DNA of 64,000 bases. Source: Nodosilinea sp. E11 (GTDB lineage Bacteria; Cyanobacteriota; Cyanobacteriia; Phormidesmidales; Phormidesmidaceae). Under the pieces are notes generated by a model. The model did no database searches and had not been told where the DNA came from. It saw only the letters and a list, made by a program, of their open reading frames with translations. The translations under genes and the position numbers were made by a program. Where the stretch lies: assembly GCF_032813545.1 (NCBI RefSeq), contig NZ_CP136520.1:676001-740000 (forward strand), written 5' to 3'. Positions 55,433 to 63,331 of the stretch are shown in pieces. How positions within the stretch are numbered: the stretch's first letter is position 1; each line of letters starts with the position of its first letter.

Positions 55433-55771
55433 TCTACAGAGTTGGATGGCTGAGGAACGAGGGCAATTTTGCCGGGACACAGTTGTGTATACACGAGAGC
55501 CTTCAGGTAGAGGAGTTTAGGGTGAGGGTTACACAACTGGGAGTCACCCAGCTCTGCTCTCTTCTAATCCTTAGGACGGATATGATTTTGGGGTTTGTTT
55601 GCAAGGATAGATTGGATTGGGTTTTTGGCAGGTAATACATCTATTTAGAGTTAGATCGAGTTATCGTCTGGATCAGCTTTAGTTGGCCCCTTGATGCAAC
55701 GACGGCTTCTCCCCAAAAACTCGGTTTTGCTGGTATATTAACCCATTCATCCAATTTCGAAGGCTTTCTCC
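55433..55771. other. Intergenic region upstream of the PAS-GAF-GGDEF gene
   Basis: 339 bp without clear gene or hairpin; the promoter of the next gene should be in the AT-rich part near 55620-55770. A frame continuing across from 55090 is a shadow of the cupredoxin gene. Confidence 0.4.
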
Positions 55772-57391
55772 ATGGCCAAGGTGCCACGAGATAAACACAA
55801 TACTCCCCGATTTTGGAACGAAATTACGCCAGAATCTGTAGAGAAAAATCTACCCTCCACCGCCTGGCGGCATGAGGCTACCGTTAACAAGCAGATTCAG
55901 GTTTATGCCCAACTGTACCTGCTGCAGCAGCTGATGGATTCGCTGCCGGTCTGTGTGTCCTACATAGACAAAAATCGCTGTTATCAGTATGCCAATAGCA
56001 CCTATCAAGCCTGGTTTGGCGTCAACCCCGAAGACATCTATGGTCACCCCTTAGAGTCAGTGATTGGGCCAGCCGCCTATCAACTGCTCAAAGCCCATGT
56101 CGATCGCGCCCTGGCGGGGGAGCGGGTAGTCTATGAAAGCGTCATGCCCTACAAGGTTGGGGGCAGCCGTTACGTGCAGGGCACCCTGGTACCCGACCAC
56201 AGCACTGAGGGGGGGGTGCAGGGATATTTTGCCTTGATTCAAGACCTCAGCGATCGCAAAGCGGCAGAACTGGCCCTTCAACGCAAAGCCGAGCGAGAGC
56301 AAACCCTTTGGCAAATCACCCAGCGCATTCGGCAAACCTTAGATCTACAGAGCATTCTAGCCACCGCCACTGAGGAAGTACAGCGCTACCTACAGGTCGA
56401 TCGCACCTTCATTTTTCAGTTCACCTCCGACCACACGGGAGAAATTATTCAGGTTACGACCCAGCCCACCTGCCCTGTACCCTCTGCCATTCAACAGTGG
56501 CAGGCGGATAGGCTACGGCACCTCTGCCGCGATCGCTATGGCCAGGGTTCTGCCTGGGCCATCCCCGATCTGAGCACCGAGTTAGAGGATTTGTGCCTCA
56601 ATCCTTGGATCAAGCCGATGGCGGCTAAGTCAGCGATCATTGTTCCGATTCTGCAACCCCAGCCCGAACAGAGCAGCCATTTCTGGGGGTTCTTGATTGT
56701 GCAAACCTGTGCCGACTACCGCCAGTGGGAGCCCGGCGAAGCCGAGTTGCTAGAACAGGTGGCCGACCAACTGGCGATCGCGGTGCAGCAGGCTGATCTC
56801 TTGGCCCAGGTGCAGAGCCAGGCCCAGCGCCTAGCCGAAGCCAACCAGGCCCTAGAGCAGGCCAACCAGCGCCTCAACGACCTCAGCCACCGCGATGAGC
56901 TTACCCAGATTGCCAACCGTCGCCATTTTGATGCGGCCCTTCAGCGCGAATGGAAGCGTTTGGGTCGCAGCCGAGCGCCCCTGTCGCTGATTATGTTTGA
57001 TGTCGATCACTTCAAGCAGTTCAACGACTGCCACGGTCACCCCGCTGGCGATCGCTGCTTAATCGAGGTTGCTCAAGCCAGTCAGCAAGTGGTCAATCGC
57101 CCGCCCGATATCGTCGCCCGCTACGGCGGTGAAGAATTTGCGGTGATTTTGCCCCACACCGACCTCGCCGGGGCAATTACCCTGGCCGAAACCATTCGTA
57201 GCCGCATTCGCGACCTCAACATTGTGAATTTCAAAACGGCCACTGAGACGGTTTATGTCACGATCAGCTTGGGTGTAGCCTGCCAAATTCCCAGCCGCGA
57301 CACGTCGCTTCAAACCCTAATTTCTGCCGCCGACCAGGCCCTCTACCGGGCGAAACAAGAGGGCCGCAACCGGGTAGTCTGCTGGGAGTAA
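55772..57391 (+). CDS. PAS-GAF-GGDEF diguanylate cyclase
   Basis: A 539-residue protein: PAS (about 50-165; SLPVCVSYIDKNRCYQYANS), GAF (about 180-345; LQVDRTFIFQFTSDHTGEI), coiled coil (345-370) and GGDEF (about 375-535). The cyclase site is RYGGEEFAVIL, and an inhibitory RxxD site (RPPD) lies just before it. It probably makes c-di-GMP in response to a small-molecule or light signal; no bilin Cys motif is evident in the GAF. No membrane segment is seen. Confidence 0.87.
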   Translation: MAKVPRDKHNTPRFWNEITPESVEKNLPSTAWRHEATVNKQIQVYAQLYLLQQLMDSLPVCVSYIDKNRCYQYANSTYQAWFGVNPEDIYGHPLESVIGPAAYQLLKAHVDRALAGERVVYESVMPYKVGGSRYVQGTLVPDHSTEGGVQGYFALIQDLSDRKAAELALQRKAEREQTLWQITQRIRQTLDLQSILATATEEVQRYLQVDRTFIFQFTSDHTGEIIQVTTQPTCPVPSAIQQWQADRLRHLCRDRYGQGSAWAIPDLSTELEDLCLNPWIKPMAAKSAIIVPILQPQPEQSSHFWGFLIVQTCADYRQWEPGEAELLEQVADQLAIAVQQADLLAQVQSQAQRLAEANQALEQANQRLNDLSHRDELTQIANRRHFDAALQREWKRLGRSRAPLSLIMFDVDHFKQFNDCHGHPAGDRCLIEVAQASQQVVNRPPDIVARYGGEEFAVILPHTDLAGAITLAETIRSRIRDLNIVNFKTATETVYVTISLGVACQIPSRDTSLQTLISAADQALYRAKQEGRNRVVCWE

Positions 57392-57454
57392 ACCACCGAA
57401 GTCGGCGATCGGCACATACTCCTCTAGCTGCTGCACGCCACGGCTTACAACAAC

Positions 57455-57564
57455 TAATACGAAATCCGGCATGGCTACCCCCGATTGGTTGAGGGCAAAC
57501 AACCGTTTGCCCCTACGGGTTGGCCCGTTGGGAACTGGGGTATGGAATTCGGATTCGGTATAAG
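57455..57564. repeat. Dispersed palindrome, CAAAC-core copy
   Basis: Opens ATACGAAATCCGGCATGG, has core GGGCAAACAACCGTTTGCCC and closes ATTCGGATTCGGTATAAG, matching both ends of the fullest copy at 20210. Confidence 0.75.
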
Positions 57565-57605
57565 ATTTTCAGGGAAAAAGATACCAGCTTCAATCCAGCG
57601 ACTGT

Positions 57606-57665
57606 AGCCGCTGTAAGTTGGGCACTGCCCACCATTAGGGAAGCTCTTTTTCAGAAGTCTCCTCG
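57606..57665. repeat. AGCCGCTGTA...TCAGAAGTCTCCTC repeat, copy 2
   Basis: Near-identical to 25280-25338, with TTGGGCACTGCCCACCATTA and TTTTTCAGAAGTC. It lies about 40 bases after the palindrome, the same arrangement as at 25145-25338. Confidence 0.7.
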
Positions 57666-57764
57666 GCTGCCCCACGAGCGGTCATGATTTGGTGATGTTT
57701 AGGCCCCTGCGCCTTGGTTTGCAGCCGGTATAGTCTGGGGTGGCGACGCATCTAGGAGCAGACT

Positions 57765-58724
57765 GTGCAGGGATTTTTGATCGTGGTTTTGGGGTCGCTG
57801 TGCCTGGCTCTGCAAAATGTGGTTTTGCGGGTCATTTTTTCTGAAAGCACCATTCTGGGGCAAATCAGCTGGGGTGGGTTAATTCCACCGACCCTCTCTA
57901 ACTCCCTGTTAGTCTTGCACATGAGAACGCTGCTGATTTTACCGGCGATAGCGGTGCTCTCCTACCGGCTGTATCCTGCTACCACCCAGGCCCTGCGGCA
58001 GTTATTGCAGCCCCAGCAGCGGTCTACTCTGGGGCTGGCGATCAGCAGCAGCAGCTTTTTGTATCTGGCCCTGGCTCTATTGTTTATTGCGATCGCTAGC
58101 ATTCCGGCTGGGGTGGCCACTGTGCTATTTTTTATGCACCCGATCATCACTGGACTGCTGGCCTGGAAGGTCTTTGGCCATCGGCCTAGCCGTCTGCGGA
58201 TGGGGGTGACCCTCGGCGTGCTGCTGGGCAGTGTTTTGGTGGTGCCTAGTTTTGTTGATGCCCCAGGCAGTTCCCTGGGGCTGGGAGTAGGCGCTGCCCT
58301 GGGGGCCAGCGTTGCCTATGCCGTGCAGGGCATTCAAGCTCAAATTTGCTTTCGCCATATTCATCCCGTGCCCTTTACCCTCATCAACTTTGGCGTCATG
58401 GCGATCCTGTCGACCCTGAGCCTGGGGGTGATTCAAATTGAGGTGCCCGCCGACCAATGGGGTGCACTGTGGTGGCTGAGCCTAATCACAGCGGGCCTAA
58501 CCTTGCTCGGTCAGCTTTGCTACAACATTGGCATTCACCTGGTGCGGGCCGCCTCCATGTCGATTGTGGCGGTCAGCAATCCGGTCTTGACCGTCGCGAT
58601 CGCCTGGGTCGTTTTGCAAGAAAGCCTTCAGATCCGGCAGACGCTGGGCATTGTGTTGGTGATTGCCAGCATTGTCACCCTGGGCCAAGAGCACAGGCAG
58701 AACAGCAATGCCTCCACCACTTAA
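57765..58724 (+). CDS. EamA/DMT-family transporter
   Basis: A 319-residue membrane protein with about ten predicted transmembrane segments arranged as two EamA repeats (for example FLIVVLGSLCLALQNVVL and LGVGAALGASVAYAVQG). A GTG start with AGGAG six bases before it is used. EamA proteins export metabolites and drugs; the cargo is unknown. It precedes the hli gene. Confidence 0.8.
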   Translation: MQGFLIVVLGSLCLALQNVVLRVIFSESTILGQISWGGLIPPTLSNSLLVLHMRTLLILPAIAVLSYRLYPATTQALRQLLQPQQRSTLGLAISSSSFLYLALALLFIAIASIPAGVATVLFFMHPIITGLLAWKVFGHRPSRLRMGVTLGVLLGSVLVVPSFVDAPGSSLGLGVGAALGASVAYAVQGIQAQICFRHIHPVPFTLINFGVMAILSTLSLGVIQIEVPADQWGALWWLSLITAGLTLLGQLCYNIGIHLVRAASMSIVAVSNPVLTVAIAWVVLQESLQIRQTLGIVLVIASIVTLGQEHRQNSNASTT

Positions 58725-58829
58725 AGCCAAATTGTTATATCAAGCACTAACATAGGCCAGAAGCTGTGTTAAGATTTGTAACATAAGCTTGAACGATTAA
58801 AGCTTTTACACATTCGGAGATTGACGATT

Positions 58830-58973
58830 ATGGAAAGCACCGAAAGCAAGTTTGGGTTTGTTAACTTTGCCGAAACCTGGAATGGTCGTCTGGCAATGCT
58901 GGGCTTCGTGATTGGGGTCGCGACCGAGCTGGTGACCGGCCAGGGCATTTTGGCTCAGATCGGTCTGATGTAG
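58830..58973 (+). CDS. High-light-inducible protein (Hli/Scp)
   Basis: A 47-residue single-helix CAB-like protein: FAETWNGRLAMLGFVIGVAT carries the chlorophyll-binding ExxNxR-type motif of the Hli family. It is a thylakoid membrane protein protecting photosystems and chlorophyll intermediates under high light. It is very short but has a clear frame ending in a terminator. It is a reliable cyanobacterial marker. An individual hli gene name cannot be given. Confidence 0.93.
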   Translation: MESTESKFGFVNFAETWNGRLAMLGFVIGVATELVTGQGILAQIGLM

Positions 58974-58996
58974 GCCATTTGGTGTAAATCTTTCTG

Positions 58997-59030
58997 AGCC
59001 GGGGTGTGCAGTCGCACACCCCGGCTTTGT
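58997..59030 (+). terminator. Rho-independent terminator after hli
   Basis: AGCCGGGGTGTGC (58997-59009) pairs perfectly with GCACACCCCGGCT (59014-59026) around AGTC, followed by TTGTTAT. Confidence 0.93.
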
Positions 59031-59054
59031 TATATATCTGGTTTAGGCTGGTCG

Positions 59055-59438
59055 CTAGCGATCGCTCTTCAGCCCTTGGGCCACCGGGTCAAACCCCTGG
59101 GGAAAATGGGTCTCCTGAGGATCGTAGTCAGCGGCGGCTAGCAGGGTACCGCCCAAGTTAGCGGTCATCAGATTAGTGCCAATCAGCATAGCCCCTCGCA
59201 GATCGGCGCTAGCAAGGTTGGCTTCGGCCAGGTTGGCATAGCTCAGATCGGCTCCTCGCAAGTTAGCGCTACTCAGATCGCTACCGCTGAGGTCGGTATA
59301 GCTGAGGTCGGCCCCTTTGAGGTCGGCTCCGGCCAGGTCAACCTCTGACAAAATAACGTTGGCAAAGTCGCGCTGCCCATTGGCGTAGGCACGTAACAGA
59401 TCGGTAGCGGTGGCTATATCGGTGGCGGGCTGAGTCAT
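59055..59438 (-). CDS. Pentapeptide-repeat protein
   Basis: A 127-residue protein with about nine A(D/N)LxX pentapeptides in series (ADLKGADLSYTDLSGSDLSS and so on), which form a right-handed beta-helix. Short helical caps lie on both sides. The family has varied roles, including DNA-mimic gyrase protection; nothing specifies this one. It is transcribed toward the hli gene. Confidence 0.87.
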   Translation of the reverse strand: MTQPATDIATATDLLRAYANGQRDFANVILSEVDLAGADLKGADLSYTDLSGSDLSSANLRGADLSYANLAEANLASADLRGAMLIGTNLMTANLGGTLLAAADYDPQETHFPQGFDPVAQGLKSDR

Positions 59439-59808
59439 GGCAAAGACTAACTTGACCTCTTCAGCTTAGGGGGTAGCTGCTGAGGTACACCACAGTTGTA
59501 ATCATCTTTTAAGCGAACTGGGCTAACCAGCAGTTAGTTCTGGTAGGGGCAAACGGTGTTTGCCCATCCTCACCAGGGGGAGCCAAGGCGCATTGCAGGA
59601 TTAGAGGCTTGACGCGATCGCTATATGCCGTGGCGCTGTCCCAGTTTTTAACTATGCAAGGGTTGATGCCCTGAGCGCCATGGCGATCGCTGTAGTTGCC
59701 CCGCCCCGCCGCACCGAGAATTGGCCCAGCGGCGTGGGCCGAAAGGCGGGCTCTGGCGGTATGCTTAGTCCGTCGGGTTGAGCTATTCCAGCCCCGATTG
59801 AGTTGTTT
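59439..59808. other. Intergenic region with a palindrome core
   Basis: 370 bp. It contains a palindrome core, GGGGCAAACGGTGTTTGCCC, at 59546-59565. No credible gene is visible. Confidence 0.45.
59537..59600. repeat. Dispersed palindrome, partial copy
   Basis: TAGTTCTGGTAGGGGC, the CAAACGGTGTTTG core and GCCCATCCTCACCAGGGGG resemble the middle of the family. The outer parts are not evident. Confidence 0.5.
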
Positions 59809-60447
59809 ATGACCTTTTCTCCGGCTTTAGCGGCAGCTTTGTTTGTTCCGGCTACGGTGGGGCTGCTCTACCAGACCGTGCAGCCTAACCCGTGGCCCTA
59901 CCGTCTGCTAGCCCTATCGCTGATGTTGATGAGCCTAGAGCAAGCCCATATGGCCAGGGTTGACCTGCGCAATGTCGATGGGGTGGGGCTGCGATCGCCC
60001 GATGCCCGACTGAACCATTTTAGGCGCGTGGTGATGCTAACCATCGCCGGTCAGGTGGCCGGTTTCTCAGTGGCGGCCCTAGGCCATCTGGGCTGGGGGC
60101 TGGGGTTGATTTTGGTCAGTGTGCTGGGATTTAACCTGGCGGCGACCATTCGCCTAGAGCCGGCCAGTCGCCAACCCATTCAAGCGGCGGGCTGGCGATC
60201 GCGCCTTGAGGTGCTGATCTTAGATGCGATCGCCCTAGCGCTGGCGGTGCTATGGATTGCCCAACGCGCCCAAGGCTGGGTGGCGGGGGGCCTGTTTGCC
60301 ATCACCCTAGTCTACGGCGGCAGCAAACTCTTGGCTTACGCCACCGCCGCCCTCGGCCCTGGGGCGACCCCCAACACCACTAGCTCAGCGGTCCATGTCG
60401 CCCACACCGCTCAAGAGCATCCACAGCCCCCCCAGCAAAATCAGTAG
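59809..60447 (+). CDS. Membrane protein of unknown function
   Basis: A 212-residue protein with about six hydrophobic segments (for example PALAAALFVPATVGLLY and GWGLGLILVSVLGFNLAA). Its C-terminal tail is polar (TTSSAVHVAHTAQEHPQPP). It converges with the small gene at 60385, with 63 bases overlapped. No family assigned. Confidence 0.65.
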   Translation: MTFSPALAAALFVPATVGLLYQTVQPNPWPYRLLALSLMLMSLEQAHMARVDLRNVDGVGLRSPDARLNHFRRVVMLTIAGQVAGFSVAALGHLGWGLGLILVSVLGFNLAATIRLEPASRQPIQAAGWRSRLEVLILDAIALALAVLWIAQRAQGWVAGGLFAITLVYGGSKLLAYATAALGPGATPNTTSSAVHVAHTAQEHPQPPQQNQ

Positions 60448-60492
60448 GGCTAGCCCGCCCATCAGCCCGTCTAGCCAGGGGGTTGCGTCCAT
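60385..60492 (-). CDS. Candidate 35-residue membrane protein
   Basis: A 36-codon frame whose ATG shares one base with the exonuclease stop (TAATG). It encodes a single-TM peptide, with WLDGLMGGLALLILLGGLW as the hydrophobic core and a short DMDR tail. The start coupling and clean hydrophobic segment are the only evidence, and the 3' part overlaps the convergent gene at 59809. Confidence 0.4.
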   Translation of the reverse strand: MDATPWLDGLMGGLALLILLGGLWMLLSGVGDMDR

Positions 60493-61484
60493 TAGATATC
60501 TCCCTCTCCTTCAAACAATGTGTCTAGGGGCATGGCCGCTAGGTTCAATGATTCTTGCAGATAGCGCGACACCACGTCAGATTGGCCGTGGGTGACGTAG
60601 ACCGTCTTAGCGCCCGTATCTTGCACAGTTTGAATCAAGCCGGGCCAGTCGGCATGGTCAGAGAGCACAAAACCCCGCTCGTAGCCCCGCCGCCGCCGCG
60701 CTCCCCGCACCGCCATCCATCCCGAGGCAAAGGCGGTCTGAGGGTGCTTAAAGCGTTTCATCCAGCTAGAGCGGTGGCCCGAGGGCGGGGCCAGCACCAG
60801 GTCGCCCTGGTAGCTGTGGGTGCGAGGCATCTCTGAGGTGCAGATCGTCGGCACCATTTTGACCCCTTGCTCCCGGTAGATCTCGGTTAGGGCATGAATG
60901 GCACCGTGCACGTAGACCGTCTGATCGGTAATTTTCGCCAGCTCACTCAGCACTCGCTGGGCCTTGCCAAAGGCATAGCAAAACAAAATTGAGGGGCGCT
61001 CTAAATCACTCTGCCACCAGTCGTAGATGCGGCGGGTAGTGGTCGCACCGCTCTCCCATCGATAGATCGGCAGCCCGAAGGTAGCCTCGGTAATAAACGT
61101 GTCGCAGGGCACCACCTCGAAGGGGGTGCAGGAGGGATCGGCACAGCGCTTGTAGTCGCCCGATACCACCCAAACCTCATCCCGGTGTTCTACCCGAATT
61201 TGGGCCGACCCCAGCACATGCCCCGCCGGGTGAAACGATACCCAGGTGTCGCCCAGCTTGAGGCGATCGCCATACTCTACCCCCTGAAGCCGAATGTCTT
61301 CGCCCAGCCGGCGGCGCAAAATGCCCTCTGACTGGCCAGTGGCAATGTACTGGGTAGAGCCAGCCCGGGCATGGTCGCTATGGGCGTGGGTAATCAACGC
61401 CGTTGACACCCCTCGCCAGGGGTCAATAAAAAAGTCACCGGTTTCGCAGTAGAGCCCCTCGGGGCGCACGGTAATTAATGGCAT
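60492..61484 (-). CDS. DNA-ligase-associated MBL-fold exonuclease
   Basis: A 330-residue member of the CPSF/MBL group usually annotated as ligase-associated exonuclease (Lhr-helicase neighbour family). The metal motif is ITHAHSDHARAG; FHPAGHVLGSAQI and VSGDYKR are typical of this group, and FVLSDHADW and YVTHGQSD are further ligand regions. The ATG at 61484 is used; a longer frame is possible. It probably processes DNA in repair. No ligase is in the window. Confidence 0.85.
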   Translation of the reverse strand: MPLITVRPEGLYCETGDFFIDPWRGVSTALITHAHSDHARAGSTQYIATGQSEGILRRRLGEDIRLQGVEYGDRLKLGDTWVSFHPAGHVLGSAQIRVEHRDEVWVVSGDYKRCADPSCTPFEVVPCDTFITEATFGLPIYRWESGATTTRRIYDWWQSDLERPSILFCYAFGKAQRVLSELAKITDQTVYVHGAIHALTEIYREQGVKMVPTICTSEMPRTHSYQGDLVLAPPSGHRSSWMKRFKHPQTAFASGWMAVRGARRRRGYERGFVLSDHADWPGLIQTVQDTGAKTVYVTHGQSDVVSRYLQESLNLAAMPLDTLFEGEGDI

Positions 61485-61535
61485 GGGGGCGCAAGTAAAG
61501 CTTAGGGACGAACCAACCCTAGGGACAAACAAACA

Positions 61536-61913
61536 CTAGGGACGAATATTTTCATAGTGAATCAACTGGCGAATACTTGCCTCAGATACCTTGAGCCGCC
61601 GCGCCATCTCGGCCTCAATGGTAGAGGGGGTCTGTAAGGGCAAGTAGAAGTCGAGGGTGCGAGGCACCGGCTGCACCACCGTGACCTCAACTCGGGTAAA
61701 GGGGCGATCGCGGTTGATCGTCGCATTAATGCTCAAAATGCCTGTCTCTCGAACGGCGGCATTGGGAGCCAGCACCAGCGGCTGAATGGGGCGACCAGAC
61801 ACCGCCAAGTAGTGCTGCGACCAGCCCAGACCCGCCAGCCACAAGGCTACTCCCAGCAACCCCAGGGGCAGCCAAAACTCTAGGCCAGAACGAGCAATCA
61901 GACGTTTGAGCAT
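61536..61913 (-). CDS. Single-TM protein of unknown function
   Basis: A 125-residue protein with an N-terminal membrane segment (LPLGLLGVALWLAGLGW), then PLVLAPNAAVRETGILSINA and PVPRTLDFYLPLQTPS, ending in MARRLKVSEASIRQLIHYE. It lies 51 bases before the exonuclease and is likely in one transcript. No family recognised. Confidence 0.65.
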   Translation of the reverse strand: MLKRLIARSGLEFWLPLGLLGVALWLAGLGWSQHYLAVSGRPIQPLVLAPNAAVRETGILSINATINRDRPFTRVEVTVVQPVPRTLDFYLPLQTPSTIEAEMARRLKVSEASIRQLIHYENIRP

Positions 61914-61995
61914 AAACTATGCCGAGGGGAATGCCAGCGAGAGGTATCGCTATAGCTGACACCATTAGGACGTTTTGCTTACAACAATCCCTGGC

Positions 61996-62070
61996 TGTCA
62001 TTCCCGTTTCCACGGGAATCCATTCAAGGATATGGCGGGCTAGTGGATTCCCGCCTCCGCAGGAATGACG
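61996..62070. repeat. 75-bp MITE-like element, copy 2
   Basis: Ends TGTCATTCCCGTTTCC and CCTCCGCAGGAATGACGG; a terminal inverted repeat and internal GGGAATCC/GGATTCCC segments are seen. Same length as 9450-9525. Confidence 0.65.
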
Positions 62071-62197
62071 GCTCTGCCCTAACCGGATTGGCTATAGCGA
62101 TAAGCAAGAGAGGTGACGAGGGCATGGGCAATGGGGATTACTTCCGCCTACTTCACTTTAGTAAACTAGAGGTGACTTAGCCGGAGCACCAGGGGCG

Positions 62198-62881
62198 ATG
62201 AGAATTTTACTGGCCGAAGATAACCCCGACCAGCTAGAACCCATGCAAACCGCCTTAGAGCGCGAGCATCACATTGTCGATCCGGCGGAGGATGGCACCA
62301 TCGCCGCCGAAATGCTGGTCGCTCACACCTACGACCTGTTGATTCTCGACTGGATGCTGCCGGGGATGAGCGGCTTAGATCTGTGCCGGCAATATCGCCA
62401 AAGCGGCGGCAAAGCACCGGTCTTAATCTTGACGGCGCGGGGCAGCCTCAAAGACCGGGTGACGGGGCTAGACTCTGGGGCCGACGACTACCTGGTCAAG
62501 CCCGTTAGCCTGCTCGAACTGCTGGCCCGAGTGCGGGCCTTGGGCCGACGCCTGCCCCAGTGGCAGGGCGATGTGGTTACCCTGGCCGATGTCAGCCTCT
62601 ACGTCAGCAGCCTGGAGCTCGAGCGATCGGGTAAACGGGTCAAGCTCTCAAAACGGGAGTTTCAGCTTTTAGACTATCTGCTGCGCCATCCCCACCAGGT
62701 GCTGACCCACACTCAGCTAGAGCAGGCGCTCTGGGCGCTAGGCACCGAACCCGAGAGCAACGCCCTCTCCAAGCTGGTGCGGCGGCTGCGGTTGCGGCTC
62801 GAAACCCTGGGCATCGACACCTGGATTGAAACCGTCTACGGCATGGGCTATCGCCTCAGCGTGCCAGAGCTGTGTGGCTAG
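62198..62881 (+). CDS. OmpR/PhoB-family response regulator
   Basis: A 227-residue regulator with a receiver domain (ILLAEDNPDQLEPM, phosphoacceptor Asp in LLILDWMLPGMSG, conserved Lys in YLVKPVSLLE) and a C-terminal winged helix (KLSKREFQLLDYLLRHP to WIETVYGMGYRLS). It binds DNA as a dimer when phosphorylated. No partner kinase lies nearby; the partner is probably elsewhere. Confidence 0.9.
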   Translation: MRILLAEDNPDQLEPMQTALEREHHIVDPAEDGTIAAEMLVAHTYDLLILDWMLPGMSGLDLCRQYRQSGGKAPVLILTARGSLKDRVTGLDSGADDYLVKPVSLLELLARVRALGRRLPQWQGDVVTLADVSLYVSSLELERSGKRVKLSKREFQLLDYLLRHPHQVLTHTQLEQALWALGTEPESNALSKLVRRLRLRLETLGIDTWIETVYGMGYRLSVPELCG

Positions 62882-62896
62882 TCTGGGGGTCGCGGT

Positions 62897-63208
62897 TTAG
62901 TCTTTTTTCTCTAGCCGAAATAACAGAATCACCACGGCGATCACCGCTAGCTGCACACCCAGGTTAGGTAAGGCCCCGCTGACATCGCGCCCGGCCAGCA
63001 GCTGGGTGAAAAAAACAAACGCACCGATCGCCCCCGAGGCCCCCACGGCCCCATAGACAAACTTGCGCAGCCCCTTGTAGGGGGCTTTGGCCTCAGCCCT
63101 AAGGCGAGCATATTTTTCGGGGTTCATGCCCGGCGGCGGCTGGTCGGGCAGCTGGTCGGGGTGGCTATAGTCGGGAGGCATGGGCGGGCAGGCATTCAAG
63201 GACGACAT
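62897..63208 (-). CDS. DUF3493 (LPA3-like) protein
   Basis: A 103-residue protein. The conserved block is RLRAEAKAPYKGLRKFVYGA, followed by two hydrophobic segments (GAIGAFVFFTQLLAG and LGVQLAVIAVVILLF). In plants the related LPA3 is linked to photosystem II assembly; in cyanobacteria the role is inferred. A proline-rich N-terminal lead is not conserved. It points toward the regulator gene, ending 16 bases from its stop. Confidence 0.82.
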   Translation of the reverse strand: MSSLNACPPMPPDYSHPDQLPDQPPPGMNPEKYARLRAEAKAPYKGLRKFVYGAVGASGAIGAFVFFTQLLAGRDVSGALPNLGVQLAVIAVVILLFRLEKKD

Positions 63209-63331
63209 ACTGTCATCCTACAGGCTGTTACCCGAGCGAGGGTGCCCGCCAACGCCAGAGAACCAGCCCAGCCCCCAGCGACCCGCCACGACTCCAACCA
63301 GCAGAAGCATGGGATGCTTAGCCACCGTACC

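Larger units (their letters stand above)
57392..57764. other. Intergenic region holding two dispersed repeats
   Basis: 373 bp. It contains the dispersed palindrome (57455-57564) and the 60-bp repeat (57606-57665). No gene is visible. AGGAG at 57754 belongs to the transporter. Confidence 0.5.
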
